Part shown: positions 1 through 8,700 of the stretch, piece after piece
How the letters are laid out: each line of letters begins with the position of its first letter
Position numbering within the stretch: the first letter of the stretch is position 1
DNA from: CAZUVQ01 sp964623915
GTDB lineage: Bacteria > Bacillota > Clostridia > UMGS1883 > UMGS1540
Direction of reading: 5' to 3'
Assembly (NCBI GenBank): GCA_964623915.1
Contig: CAZUVQ010000031.1
Coordinates: forward strand, 1-17,002
DNA length: 17,002 nucleotides
Made by a program: the position numbers and the translations under genes
The notes under the pieces: generated by a model
The model's input: only the letters and a program-made list of their open reading frames with translations
Told to the model about the DNA's origin: nothing
The model's database searches: none

Positions 1-7
1 CGGTCCC

Positions 8-28
8 CCTCCCTCTGCACGAGGGAGG
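8..28. terminator. Perfect inverted repeat, possible terminator of an upstream gene
   Basis: CCTCCCTC (8-15) and GAGGGAGG (21-28) form an 8-bp G+C-rich stem around the 5-base loop TGCAC. The sequence after it is T-rich but interrupted by G (31-50), so the U-tract is poor. It may be the terminator of a gene left of the window or a small repeat. The hairpin is seen directly; its function is inferred. Confidence 0.4.
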
Positions 29-62
29 CAGGTTTGGTGTTTGTTTATATATTGAGATAGAG

Positions 63-521
63 GTGATTATCATAATAGATTTAATTCCTAAGCTGTTTTC
101 AATACTTTTTGTTTTACTTGTTTACATTTTTATAATCAAAATAATTAAGATGGTAAATACCGACATTGCCGTTATGCAAAAGAAAAAAAGCTCGGCGGGT
201 GTAGTTGGTACATATATCAAGCTGTTAAATATAAGAAACAGCCTTGATTTTCATGTAGAGGAAAGCTACCCCATAGCAGCCGACATTGCTATTGGCAGAG
301 ACCGCAGATGTGAAATATTTATTGATGATCCCTTCCTTTCTCAAAGACACTGTGAGATTTTAGTTAGGGACGGGGTATATTATTTAAATGATTTGGGAAG
401 CACAAACGGTTCTAAGTTAAACGGAAAAAGTGTATCGGGTGATGCTATTGAGCTTATGAATGGTGACAAAATCTCAATCGGTCAGCTTTCTTTTATATTT
501 ATGAGCTCTGAAACGTCTTAA
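63..521 (+). CDS. Membrane-anchored FHA-domain protein
   Basis: The 152-residue protein has one N-terminal hydrophobic helix (about residues 2-28), then a basic linker, then a cytoplasmic forkhead-associated (FHA) domain at about residues 70-148. The hallmark FHA residues are present: Gly78-Arg79, Ser93-x-x-His96 and the Gly112-Ser-Thr-Asn-Gly116 turn. FHA domains bind phosphothreonine peptides, usually made by Ser/Thr kinases of the PknB type; no kinase gene is in the window. It lies 25 bases upstream of a SEDS gene and a class B PBP gene, an arrangement like the actinobacterial fhaB-rodA-pbpA cluster, so it probably links kinase signalling to peptidoglycan synthesis at the membrane. The start is the weak point: GTG at 63 has only a poor ribosome binding site, but it is needed to include the whole membrane helix, and the frame stays open to the window edge, so the true start could lie further upstream. 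Confidence 0.85.
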   Translation: MIIIIDLIPKLFSILFVLLVYIFIIKIIKMVNTDIAVMQKKKSSAGVVGTYIKLLNIRNSLDFHVEESYPIAADIAIGRDRRCEIFIDDPFLSQRHCEILVRDGVYYLNDLGSTNGSKLNGKSVSGDAIELMNGDKISIGQLSFIFMSSETS

Positions 522-546
522 TTACCTATGAAAGGAAGTACACAGT

Positions 547-1797
547 ATGAAAAAGGTTCAGCGGCTTGTCCCTTTACTTTTAGTGTTACTTACAAATTTA
601 ATAGGTTTCGGAACTTTGTTTTTTGCAACTGAAACTATTGGGAATACAGCGATTTATTATTCTGCTGCAGTGGTTTTGCTTGTTCTTATTTCATATGCAA
701 TAATTTTATTTGCCTCCCTTGGTGACGACTATCTGTTCCTTATAGTATCTATGATATTTACCATTGGTATTATTGCATTGCTGAGGATTAACCACGAGGC
801 CGCAATGAACCAGATAGAATATTTTTATATTGGAATGACAGGTTTTTTTGTTTTTTATATTATATACAGAAAATTTAACTTCTGGAACAGCAAAGGAATG
901 ATAAAGGCTTATATATGCGTGTCAGCCGTTCTGTTTATAGCAACACAAATTTTCGGCAGATATTCCGGCGGCGCAAAAAACTGGATTTCTGTAGGGCCTG
1001 TTGGCTTACAACCGTCTGAGCTTATTAAGCTTTTATTTATATTTATACTTGCCGGCCTTTATACTGCACCTTACAGCAAGGGAAAAGGGATCATGTCCCG
1101 CCCGATGACAAGACAGGCAGTAATAATGGTTATCGCTTACTTTCATCTTGGATTTTTGGTGCTTCAGCGTGAATGGGGCTCTGCTGTTTTGTATTTCCTT
1201 ATTTATTTCACAATGCAGTATGTTTTCGGAAAAGCGCAGGTATACCTTGTTTTCAATATGATTTTTGCCGGTTTTGGTGGATATCTTGGAATAAAAACCA
1301 TGACGCACATTCAACAGAGGATTGACATATGGCTTGATCCTTTTGCTGATTCGGGAAATCTTGGATATCAGATTGTACAGTCACTATATGCCATGGCATC
1401 CGGTGGTGTTATAGGGGCAGGGATAGGAAACGGTTTTCCCTCTTATATTCCACTTGCAAAAAATGATTTTATTTTTGCTGCCATATGTGAGGAAATGGGA
1501 ATGATTGGGGGCATAGGTGTAATTTTTCTTTTCTTTATGCTCGTTTATCGAGGTATAAAAATTTCACTAAGTGCAACTAATCCTTTTAATAAAGCGGTTG
1601 CATTGGGTATAAGTGTTATGTTTGGCTATCAGACGTTTATTATTATCGGCGGTGTTATTAAGTTTATACCACTGACGGGTATAACACTTCCGTTTGTAAG
1701 TGCAGGCGGTTCTTCTCTTGCCACCTGCTTTGCCGCGCTTGCAGTTTTGCAGGCAATTTCCGGCAGAACAAAGGAGCTTACAGATGTCATCGAATAG
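547..1797 (+). CDS. SEDS-family peptidoglycan glycosyltransferase (FtsW/RodA/SpoVE)
   Basis: A 416-residue multispanning membrane protein of the SEDS family, which polymerises lipid II into glycan strands together with a class B PBP. About ten hydrophobic segments are visible. Family landmarks are the QPSELIK segment near residue 155, YQIVQSLYAMASGG near 275, NDFIFAAICEEMG near 310 and the C-terminal LPFVSAGGSS motif near 380. It starts at ATG 547 behind AAAGGAAG. Its last 14 bases overlap the PBP gene, which argues for translational coupling and a matched enzyme pair. Sequence alone does not decide whether this pair serves septation (FtsW-like) or side-wall growth (RodA-like); the FHA neighbour favours comparison with the actinobacterial RodA-PbpA cluster. 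Confidence 0.93.
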   Translation: MKKVQRLVPLLLVLLTNLIGFGTLFFATETIGNTAIYYSAAVVLLVLISYAIILFASLGDDYLFLIVSMIFTIGIIALLRINHEAAMNQIEYFYIGMTGFFVFYIIYRKFNFWNSKGMIKAYICVSAVLFIATQIFGRYSGGAKNWISVGPVGLQPSELIKLLFIFILAGLYTAPYSKGKGIMSRPMTRQAVIMVIAYFHLGFLVLQREWGSAVLYFLIYFTMQYVFGKAQVYLVFNMIFAGFGGYLGIKTMTHIQQRIDIWLDPFADSGNLGYQIVQSLYAMASGGVIGAGIGNGFPSYIPLAKNDFIFAAICEEMGMIGGIGVIFLFFMLVYRGIKISLSATNPFNKAVALGISVMFGYQTFIIIGGVIKFIPLTGITLPFVSAGGSSLATCFAALAVLQAISGRTKELTDVIE

Positions 1798-3175
1798 AAA
1801 AATTATTCACGCTCTTATTGTGATTTCAGCTCTTTTTTTAAGTGTAGTGATATATCTTACTTATTTTCAGCTTTTTAAAGCTGAAGGGCTTGCAACAAGT
1901 GCTGAAAACCCAAGAACAGTCATAAAGGAACAAAAAATAAAAAGAGGCACTATTTATTCAGCCGACGGTCAGAGGCTTGCTTACAGTGAGATGGGCGAAA
2001 ACACACAAAAAAGGATATATCCCTTTAATAATATGTATTCTCATGTAATCGGCTATAATAATCAGACCTATGGCAGAAGCATGCTTGAGTACACCTATAA
2101 CGGTTTTATTATGGGTTCAGCTTTTTCAAACGAAATATATAATCTCAGGCAGAGGTTAATGGGCTCTGATGTTCAGGGAGCTGATCTGATGCTAACTATT
2201 GACCACGGTTTACAGAAAAAAGCTTATGAGCTTTTGGGAAACAGAAAAGGCTCCATAGTTGCGCTTAACCCCAAAACAGGTGCAACTTTAGCACTCGTTT
2301 CAAAGCCCGATTACAATCCAAATGAAGATGCCTTAAAGCAAAACTGGCAAAAAATCCTTGAAAGTGAGGACAGCCGACTTTTAGCAAGGGCTACTTTGGG
2401 GTTATATCCGCCGGGCTCGGTTTTTAAAACAATAACGGCAGTTTCGGCAATTGAAAACGGACTTGAAAATGAAACCTACGATGATGAAGGTTCAACCATA
2501 ATCGGTAATTATAAGTTTGAAAATTATGATGGCAAGGCTTTCGGAAAGCTTGATTTATTGCGAAGCTTTTCAAAATCAAGTAATGTTGTTTTTGTTACGC
2601 TTGCGGATAAACTCGGCTTTTATAAAATGAGAAATACTATGGAACGCTTTATGATTAACAAAGACATTGCATATGACTTAAATCTTCAGAAAGCAACAGG
2701 TCTTTCAAATGACAGTGTAACAAATGTTGCCGCTGTCGGAATGGGGCAGGGCGACCTTTCTGTAACACCCATGAACATGGCTCTTGTGGCATCTGCTATT
2801 GCAAATGATGGTATCATGATGTCGCCGTACCTTGTGGAAAGGGCAAACCTTTCAAATGGTTACAGTGTTTATCAGCATGAAAACAGTGTCCTGTCAAAAG
2901 TAACCGATGAAACTATTACGAACAAGATAGAAGAAATGATGATTGAGGTTATTAAAAGCGGTACAGGCACTGGTGCACGTGTTTCCGGCATTACGATTGC
3001 CGGCAAGACGGGAACCGCAGAAAACAGCGGCAAGGATCATGCATGGTTTATTGCATATGCTCCGGCGGAGGATCCGAAGATAGTAGTATCTGTTGTAATA
3101 GAAAATTCAGGACAGACGGGCGGCGCAGCTTGCGCACCTATTATATCGGGGTTAATGCGTTATTGGTGTAAATAA
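1784..3175 (+). CDS. Class B penicillin-binding protein (peptidoglycan transpeptidase)
   Basis: The 463-residue protein crosslinks peptidoglycan stem peptides on the outer face of the membrane and is the expected partner of the preceding SEDS protein. It has one N-terminal membrane helix (about residues 7-28), a short dimerisation region, and a transpeptidase domain from about residue 155. All three active-site motifs are intact: Ser212-Val-Phe-Lys215 (nucleophile), Ser265-Ser-Asn267 and Lys408-Thr-Gly410. It is short for a class B PBP and has no PASTA repeats. I chose ATG 1784 rather than an in-frame ATG at 1700 because AAGGAG lies at 1771-1776 and because the extra 28 residues would precede the membrane anchor with unrelated sequence. 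The start lies inside the SEDS gene (14-base overlap). Confidence 0.93.
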   Translation: MSSNRKIIHALIVISALFLSVVIYLTYFQLFKAEGLATSAENPRTVIKEQKIKRGTIYSADGQRLAYSEMGENTQKRIYPFNNMYSHVIGYNNQTYGRSMLEYTYNGFIMGSAFSNEIYNLRQRLMGSDVQGADLMLTIDHGLQKKAYELLGNRKGSIVALNPKTGATLALVSKPDYNPNEDALKQNWQKILESEDSRLLARATLGLYPPGSVFKTITAVSAIENGLENETYDDEGSTIIGNYKFENYDGKAFGKLDLLRSFSKSSNVVFVTLADKLGFYKMRNTMERFMINKDIAYDLNLQKATGLSNDSVTNVAAVGMGQGDLSVTPMNMALVASAIANDGIMMSPYLVERANLSNGYSVYQHENSVLSKVTDETITNKIEEMMIEVIKSGTGTGARVSGITIAGKTGTAENSGKDHAWFIAYAPAEDPKIVVSVVIENSGQTGGAACAPIISGLMRYWCK

Positions 3176-3194
3176 TTTCTGAAAGGATTTTTAT

Positions 3195-3440
3195 ATGAGA
3201 ATTGACAAGTATTTAAAGGTATCACGTCTTATAAAAAGGCGTACAATTGCGGCCCAGGCTTGTGACGGCGGCAGAGTTTTAATTAACGGTAAGGTTGCAA
3301 AACCCGGCTCAACAGTAAAAGAGGGAGATATATTGGAAATTACTTTTGGGTCAAAAAAAATCAAGGTACAAATTACAGAGGTCACAGAGCATGTTAAAAA
3401 GGACGAAGCCAAAGAAATGTATCAAGTATTAGAGGGGTAA
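3195..3440 (+). CDS. rqcP: RqcP (YabO/Hsp15-like) S4-domain ribosome quality control factor
   Basis: An 81-residue protein made almost entirely of an S4 RNA-binding domain. The start MRIDKYLKVSRLIKRR, the central GRVLINGKVAKPG turn and the C-terminal KKDEAKEMY segment match the pattern of Bacillus subtilis RqcP (YabO). In that organism RqcP binds the obstructed 50S subunit with peptidyl-tRNA and helps RqcH add C-terminal alanine tails to stalled chains. The gene starts at ATG 3195 behind GAAAGGA, 19 bases after the PBP gene and 11 bases before nfnA, so it is very likely co-transcribed with both. In B. subtilis yabO sits near divIC and yabP-yabQ; those genes are not seen here. The family call is firm; function is by homology. 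Confidence 0.9.
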   Translation: MRIDKYLKVSRLIKRRTIAAQACDGGRVLINGKVAKPGSTVKEGDILEITFGSKKIKVQITEVTEHVKKDEAKEMYQVLEG

Positions 3441-3451
3441 AGGGGACAAAT

Positions 3452-4291
3452 ATGTATAAGATTATTGTTAAAGAAACATTAAACAGCCAGACAAAGCTTA
3501 TGAAAGTTATGGCACCAATGGTGGCAAAAAAAGCTTTGGCAGGGCAGTTTATTATTTTACGGATTGATGAAAACGGAGAAAGAATACCGCTTACTATTGC
3601 TGATTATGACAGGGAAGAGGGTACTATCACCATAATTTTTCAGGAGGTTGGGGCAACAACAAAAAGGCTTGGTCAGCTCTCTATCGGTGAGAGTATTTTA
3701 GATTTTGCAGGCCCTTTAGGAAAACCTTCCGAGCTTGATGGCATAAAAAAGGCATGTGTTATCGGTGGTGGGCTTGGCACTGCAATTGCATATCCGCAGG
3801 CAAAGGCACTTAAAAATGCAGGTGCTGTTGTTGACTGTGTTTGCGGTTTCAGAAGCATTGATTTAATAATTCTTGAGGAAGAAATGAAAAAAGTAAGCCG
3901 TAACCTTTATATTGCCACAGATGACGGTTCAAATGGCTTTAAGGGCTTTGTTACAAATATTTTAAAGGACTTAATTGAAAAGGGAGAAAAATATGACGCT
4001 GTAATTGCCATAGGTCCGCTTGTTATGATGCGTGCGGTTGCAAACCTCACACGTGAATATGGTATTAAAACAATTGTCAGCATGAATTCTATAATGATAG
4101 ATGGAACGGGTATGTGTGGCGGTTGCCGTGTTATCGTCGGCGGTGAAACAAAGTTCGCCTGTGTGGACGGGCCTGATTTTGACGGTCATCTGGTTGACTT
4201 TGATGTAGCAATAAATCGTGGAAGAATGTATATGGACAAAGAAAAACAATCAGTTGAGCACAAGTGTAATCTAATTCAGGGGGTTGAGTAA
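3452..4291 (+). CDS. nfnA: NfnA-like FAD/NAD-binding, [2Fe-2S] oxidoreductase subunit
   Basis: This 279-residue protein belongs to the ferredoxin-NADP reductase-like family annotated as sulfide/dihydroorotate dehydrogenase-like. An N-terminal flavin-binding barrel (about residues 1-95) is followed by a nucleotide-binding domain with GGGLGTAIAYPQ at about residues 103-114, and a C-terminal iron-sulfur loop with Cys222, Cys225 and Cys237. Followed directly by the large subunit, it fits NfnA of the NADH-dependent reduced ferredoxin:NADP+ oxidoreductase, a cytoplasmic flavin-based bifurcating enzyme of anaerobes that balances NADH, NADPH and ferredoxin. Related pairs may act as sulfide dehydrogenase (SudAB) or as non-bifurcating homologues, and this cannot be resolved by eye. 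A clear ribosome binding site (AAAGGGG) precedes ATG 3452. Confidence 0.85.
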   Translation: MYKIIVKETLNSQTKLMKVMAPMVAKKALAGQFIILRIDENGERIPLTIADYDREEGTITIIFQEVGATTKRLGQLSIGESILDFAGPLGKPSELDGIKKACVIGGGLGTAIAYPQAKALKNAGAVVDCVCGFRSIDLIILEEEMKKVSRNLYIATDDGSNGFKGFVTNILKDLIEKGEKYDAVIAIGPLVMMRAVANLTREYGIKTIVSMNSIMIDGTGMCGGCRVIVGGETKFACVDGPDFDGHLVDFDVAINRGRMYMDKEKQSVEHKCNLIQGVE

Positions 4292-4292
4292 A

Positions 4293-5678
4293 ATGGCGAA
4301 TATGTCACCGGAAAAAGTGAGAATGACAGAGCAAGAACCAAAAAAAAGAGCAAAAAACTTTGAAGAGGTTGCTTGCGGTTATTCTCTTGAGGAAGCAATG
4401 GAAGAAGCAGAAAGATGCTTAAATTGTAAAACACGCCCTTGCATGAGCGGCTGTCCTGTAAATGTAAAAATACCTGATTTTATTACAAGCATAAAGGACG
4501 GCGACATTTTGGGGGCTTATGAGACTATAAAAGAAACAAACAGCCTTCCGGCAGTTTGCGGTCGTGTATGCCCACAGGAAAATCAGTGTGAAAAATACTG
4601 TGTGCGTGCAAAAAAAGGTGAAAGCGTTGGTATCGGCAGGCTTGAACGCTTTGCGGCTGATTATTTTATGAAGAACGGCAAATCGGAAAAACAGGAAATT
4701 TTGAAAAACGGAATAAAGGTTGCAGTTGTAGGCAGTGGACCTGCAGGGCTTTCCTGTGCCGGTGACCTTGCTCACAAGGGTTTTGATGTTACAATTTTTG
4801 AAGCCCTTCACATTCCCGGAGGAGTTCTTATGTACGGTATACCGGAGTTTCGGCTTCCAAAGGAAATCGTTCAAAAGGAAATAGAAAACCTTAAAGATTT
4901 GGGCGTAAAAATAGAAAAGAATGTTATTATAGGAAAAACAGAGCTTATAGGTGAGCTTTTTGAAGAGGGCTATAAGGCAGTATTCGTAGGAACAGGCGCC
5001 GGACTTCCCGCATTTATGGGAATTGAAGGCGAAACATTGAACGGTGTTTTTTCAGCTAATGAACTGCTTACAAGAATTAATCTCATGAAGGGATATAAAT
5101 TTCCTCAAAGTGATACACCTGTATTTATTGGGAAAAAAGTTGCGGTTGTGGGTGGCGGAAACGTTGCAATGGATGCGGCACGATGCTGCCTGAGAATGGG
5201 TGCGGACGAGGTTTATATTGTGTACCGTCGCTCCATGGATGAAATGCCGGCAAGAAAAGAAGAAGTTCATCATGCGCTTGAAGAGGGAATTTTATTCAAT
5301 GTTTTAACTAACCCAACAAAGATACTTGATAACGGAAACGGCTGGGTGGGCGGAATGGAATGCGTTAAAATGGAGCTCTGTGAGCCTGATGAGAGTGGAA
5401 GGCGCAAACCCGTTAAAATTGAGGGTTCTGAATTTACGCTTGATGTTGATACGGTTGTAATGGCAATAGGTCAGTCACCCAATCCTTTGATAAAAGCTAC
5501 CACAGAGGGGCTGAAAACGAATAATCGTGGTGGAATCGTCATTGACGAAAACGGAGAATCTTCAATTGAAGATGTTTATGCGGGAGGAGATGCCGTAACA
5601 GGTGCGGCAACTGTTATTCTGGCTATGGGTGCAGGCAAAAAAGCGGCCGCATCAATAGCAGAAAAGCTAACGAAATAA
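4293..5678 (+). CDS. nfnB: NfnB-like NADPH-dependent flavin/iron-sulfur oxidoreductase (GltD family)
   Basis: The 461-residue protein resembles NfnB and the glutamate synthase small subunit. The N-terminal domain carries two cysteine groups that would bind two [4Fe-4S] clusters: Cys42, 45, 50, 54 and Cys89, 93, 99, 103. An FAD-binding GSGPAGL motif follows at residues 147-153, and the NADPH-binding GGGNVAMDAAR motif begins at residue 287. A last nucleotide-fold segment (AGGDAVTG) lies near the C-terminus. It is often mis-annotated as gltA or gltD, but no glutamate synthase large subunit is nearby and the preceding nfnA-like gene fits an NfnAB complex. The start is ATG 4293, one base after the nfnA stop, because AGGGGG (4278-4283) is well placed for it; an in-frame TTG at 4284 would abut that site with no spacing. 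Confidence 0.87.
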   Translation: MANMSPEKVRMTEQEPKKRAKNFEEVACGYSLEEAMEEAERCLNCKTRPCMSGCPVNVKIPDFITSIKDGDILGAYETIKETNSLPAVCGRVCPQENQCEKYCVRAKKGESVGIGRLERFAADYFMKNGKSEKQEILKNGIKVAVVGSGPAGLSCAGDLAHKGFDVTIFEALHIPGGVLMYGIPEFRLPKEIVQKEIENLKDLGVKIEKNVIIGKTELIGELFEEGYKAVFVGTGAGLPAFMGIEGETLNGVFSANELLTRINLMKGYKFPQSDTPVFIGKKVAVVGGGNVAMDAARCCLRMGADEVYIVYRRSMDEMPARKEEVHHALEEGILFNVLTNPTKILDNGNGWVGGMECVKMELCEPDESGRRKPVKIEGSEFTLDVDTVVMAIGQSPNPLIKATTEGLKTNNRGGIVIDENGESSIEDVYAGGDAVTGAATVILAMGAGKKAAASIAEKLTK

Positions 5679-5695
5679 AATTAAGAATTAAAATC

Positions 5696-5718
5696 AACCC
5701 TCACAATAGAGAAGGGTT
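5696..5718 (+). terminator. Weak terminator-like hairpin between nfnB and smc
   Basis: AACCCT (5696-5701) and AGGGTT (5713-5718) can pair around an 11-base loop, followed by TTAG. The stem is short and the T run is only four bases from 5717, so any termination would be partial. It is the only candidate boundary between the cell-wall/nfn run and smc-ftsY. Confidence 0.3.
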
Positions 5719-5749
5719 TTAGAGAAACTTTGTAAAAGGAGGTGTCGGA

Positions 5750-8700
5750 GTGTATTTAAAAAAGCTTGAAATGCAAGGCTTCAAATCATTTACAGATAAA
5801 ATTAGCCTTGATTTTGGTGACGGTATTACTGCAATCGTAGGTCCTAACGGAAGCGGTAAAAGCAACATTTCCGACGCCATTAGATGGGTTATGGGTGAGC
5901 AGAGCGCAAAATCCTTGCGTGGAAGTAAAATGGAGGACGTTATTTTTGCCGGAACAGAAAAAAGAAAAGCTACGGGTTTTGCGGAGGTTTCTCTTATTCT
6001 TGATAACAGCAAAAAAACGTTTCCCATTGACTACGATGAAATCACTGTAACAAGGCGTGTTTACAGAAGCGGCGAAAGTGAATATCTTATTAATAAAGCT
6101 GTCTGCCGTCTGCGTGATATTTATGAGCTTTTTATGGATACAGGGCTTGGGCGTGACGGATATTCAATAATAGGTCAGGGCAGAATAGATGAGATTTTAT
6201 CAAATAAATCGGAGGACAGACGTCAGGTTTTTGAAGAGGCAGCAGGTATTTCAAAGTATCGTTACAGAAAAACCGAGGCTGAGAGAAAGCTTATCGCAAC
6301 AGATGAAAATCTTATAAGGCTTATGGATATTAGGGCTGAGCTTGAAGCAAGGCTTGAGCCTTTGAAAAATCAATCTGAGAAGGCGCAAAAATACCTGAAT
6401 TTGCGTGATAAGTTGCGTGTTCTTGATGTTAATTTGTCAATAGATGCAATAGAAAAATGCAAAAACTTTTTAGATGACACTGAAGGAGTTTTCACGAACA
6501 CAAAAAATGAAGCCGCTGAGGCTTTGTCTTTATTAAAGGAACTTCAGGATTCTGAGGAGGTTTTGTACGGAAAACTCCGTGAGACGGACGGAGTTATTGA
6601 TGAAATCAGGGAAAGGCTTCATTCTGAAGAAATTCTCGGTGAAAAGACAAAGGGCGAAATATCGCTGTTAAACAACAAAATCATTACGAATGAGGAAGAA
6701 ACGGCAAGGCTTGATAGTGAAATAGCAGAACTTTTAGCGTCAAATGAGGACTGTGAGCTTATTGTATCAAGGCTCAAGGATAAAATTGACGAAGCAACCG
6801 AAAACAGAAAAAAAACACTTGGTGATATTGAGAAAGCAAACGAACTCCTAAATACAATTTCAGCAGAAGCGGACAAGGTCAACAGCAATATAAACGCTTT
6901 ACTTGAAAAGAAAGCTGACAAAAATCATCAGGTTGATATAATAAACGGTAAAATTGCCACAATACAAGCACTGGAAGGGAATGCGGATGAGCGCATAGCG
7001 GCTATTAAGGACAGTGTAGATGTAACACGTGAGAGGCACACAAGAGGCGAGAGAGAGTATTCCCAGATTAGTGACCGGATAGAAATCGAAAAAAAAGAGC
7101 TTCTTGAGCTGCAAAAAACACGAGAGGCAGAGCTTTTAAAAGCACGAGAACTTCAGCAGGAAAATGAAAATCAAAAAAAAGAGTATAATATAAAGAGCGA
7201 GGATTACAACAGAAAATCATCCCGCCTTGCTGTGCTTTCCGATATGGAAAAAAACATGGAAGGCTATTCGGTGGGAGTTAAAGCACTTCTCACAAACGAT
7301 TTGCCTAATAAAATTGATATCCACGGTGTATTGTCAAAGCTCATAACGGTTGATGACAAGTATTCTCTTGCAGTTGAAACAGCACTTGCAAACGCACTTC
7401 AAAATATTGTTGTTGGGAGCGAGGGGGATGCAAAAAAAGCAATCACTTATCTTAAGGACAATCGCCTTGGAAGGGCAACTTTTTTGCCTCTAACATCTGT
7501 CAAGGGCAGAAGGGGTAATTTTGAAAACAAAATTAAAGGTGAAAAAGGCTCTTTAGGGCTTGTTTGTGATTTTGTGGAATGTGACGGTACTTACAGGGGG
7601 ATTGCCGAAAACCTTTTGGGACAAACTGCCCTATTTGATAATATTGACAATGCAATAGCAGCTGCCAAAAAAAATGAATACAGATTTAAGATAGTTACTT
7701 TGGGCGGTGAAGTAATTTTTGCCGGCGGTTCAATTACTGGCGGCAGTTATGCAAAAAATTCACGCCTTTTAGGCAGAGAAAAAGAAATCAGGGCATTATC
7801 ACTCGAGGTTGAAAATATTTTATCGGAAATGGACAAAACAGAAGATAAAATTGAGAATAATACACATTCACTTCGCTCTTATTCGGAATCACTCGAAAAA
7901 ATGGCTTCTGAAATCACTGAAAAAAATAACAGCATTATTAAACTCACCGGTGAGCGTGACACCTTACGCCATGTAATAGAAAGAGAATCAGAAGAACTAA
8001 AGCTACGAGAAGCAGAGCTTGAATTAATTATTTTGGCAAGTGAAAACTCTGCACAGGAAAAGGAGAAGCTGGCTTATGAGCTGACACAGGCGGAGCTTTC
8101 CTTAATCGAGTGTGAAAGTGAAGCGGAAAAAGCAAGGCTTGAGCTTCGTGAGCAGTTTCATAAAAAAGAAAAACAATCGGGAGTAATTACTGAGCTGCGT
8201 ATGTCCGTTTCTGAAATTAACTCAGATATTGACATGATGAAAATGCAAGTTGCAAATAATATTTCTCAGCAAGACAAAAACAATGAACAGATAAGAAAAT
8301 ACGAGGAAAGCCTAGCAATTGTAAAATTAAAAATAGAAGAAATCAAAAAGATGATGGCGCAAAGAAAGGCAGATTCAGAGGAAGCTATAAAAAGAGCTGA
8401 AGAATTTGTTTTTGAAATTGAAGAAAAGTCACAATTACGTGGTGAAGCAGATGAAAAAATGCTTCGCCTCAAATCACAACTACGTGAACAAAATGAAAGG
8501 GTTAATCATTTTAACCTTGAAGTTACAAGGCTTGAAAACAAAATAGACAAAGCCACAGAGCAGCTCGATACAACGGTAAACAGGTTGTGGGAGGATTATG
8601 ACCTTACATACTCAGAGGCTGTCAAATTAAAAATAGATGTCGAAGATAAAGCTGAGGCAAAGCGTGAGGCGGCAAAATTAAGGAATTCCATGAAAAACCT

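Noticed and set aside
1700..1783. Upstream extension of the PBP gene to ATG 1700
   Set aside because: It lies inside the SEDS coding sequence, lacks a ribosome binding site, and would put 28 unrelated residues before the membrane anchor; ATG 1784 has AAGGAG at the right distance.
4419..4874. 151-codon minus-strand open frame inside nfnB
   Set aside because: It lies wholly antisense to the cysteine-cluster and FAD domain of nfnB and its translation shows no coherent protein pattern.
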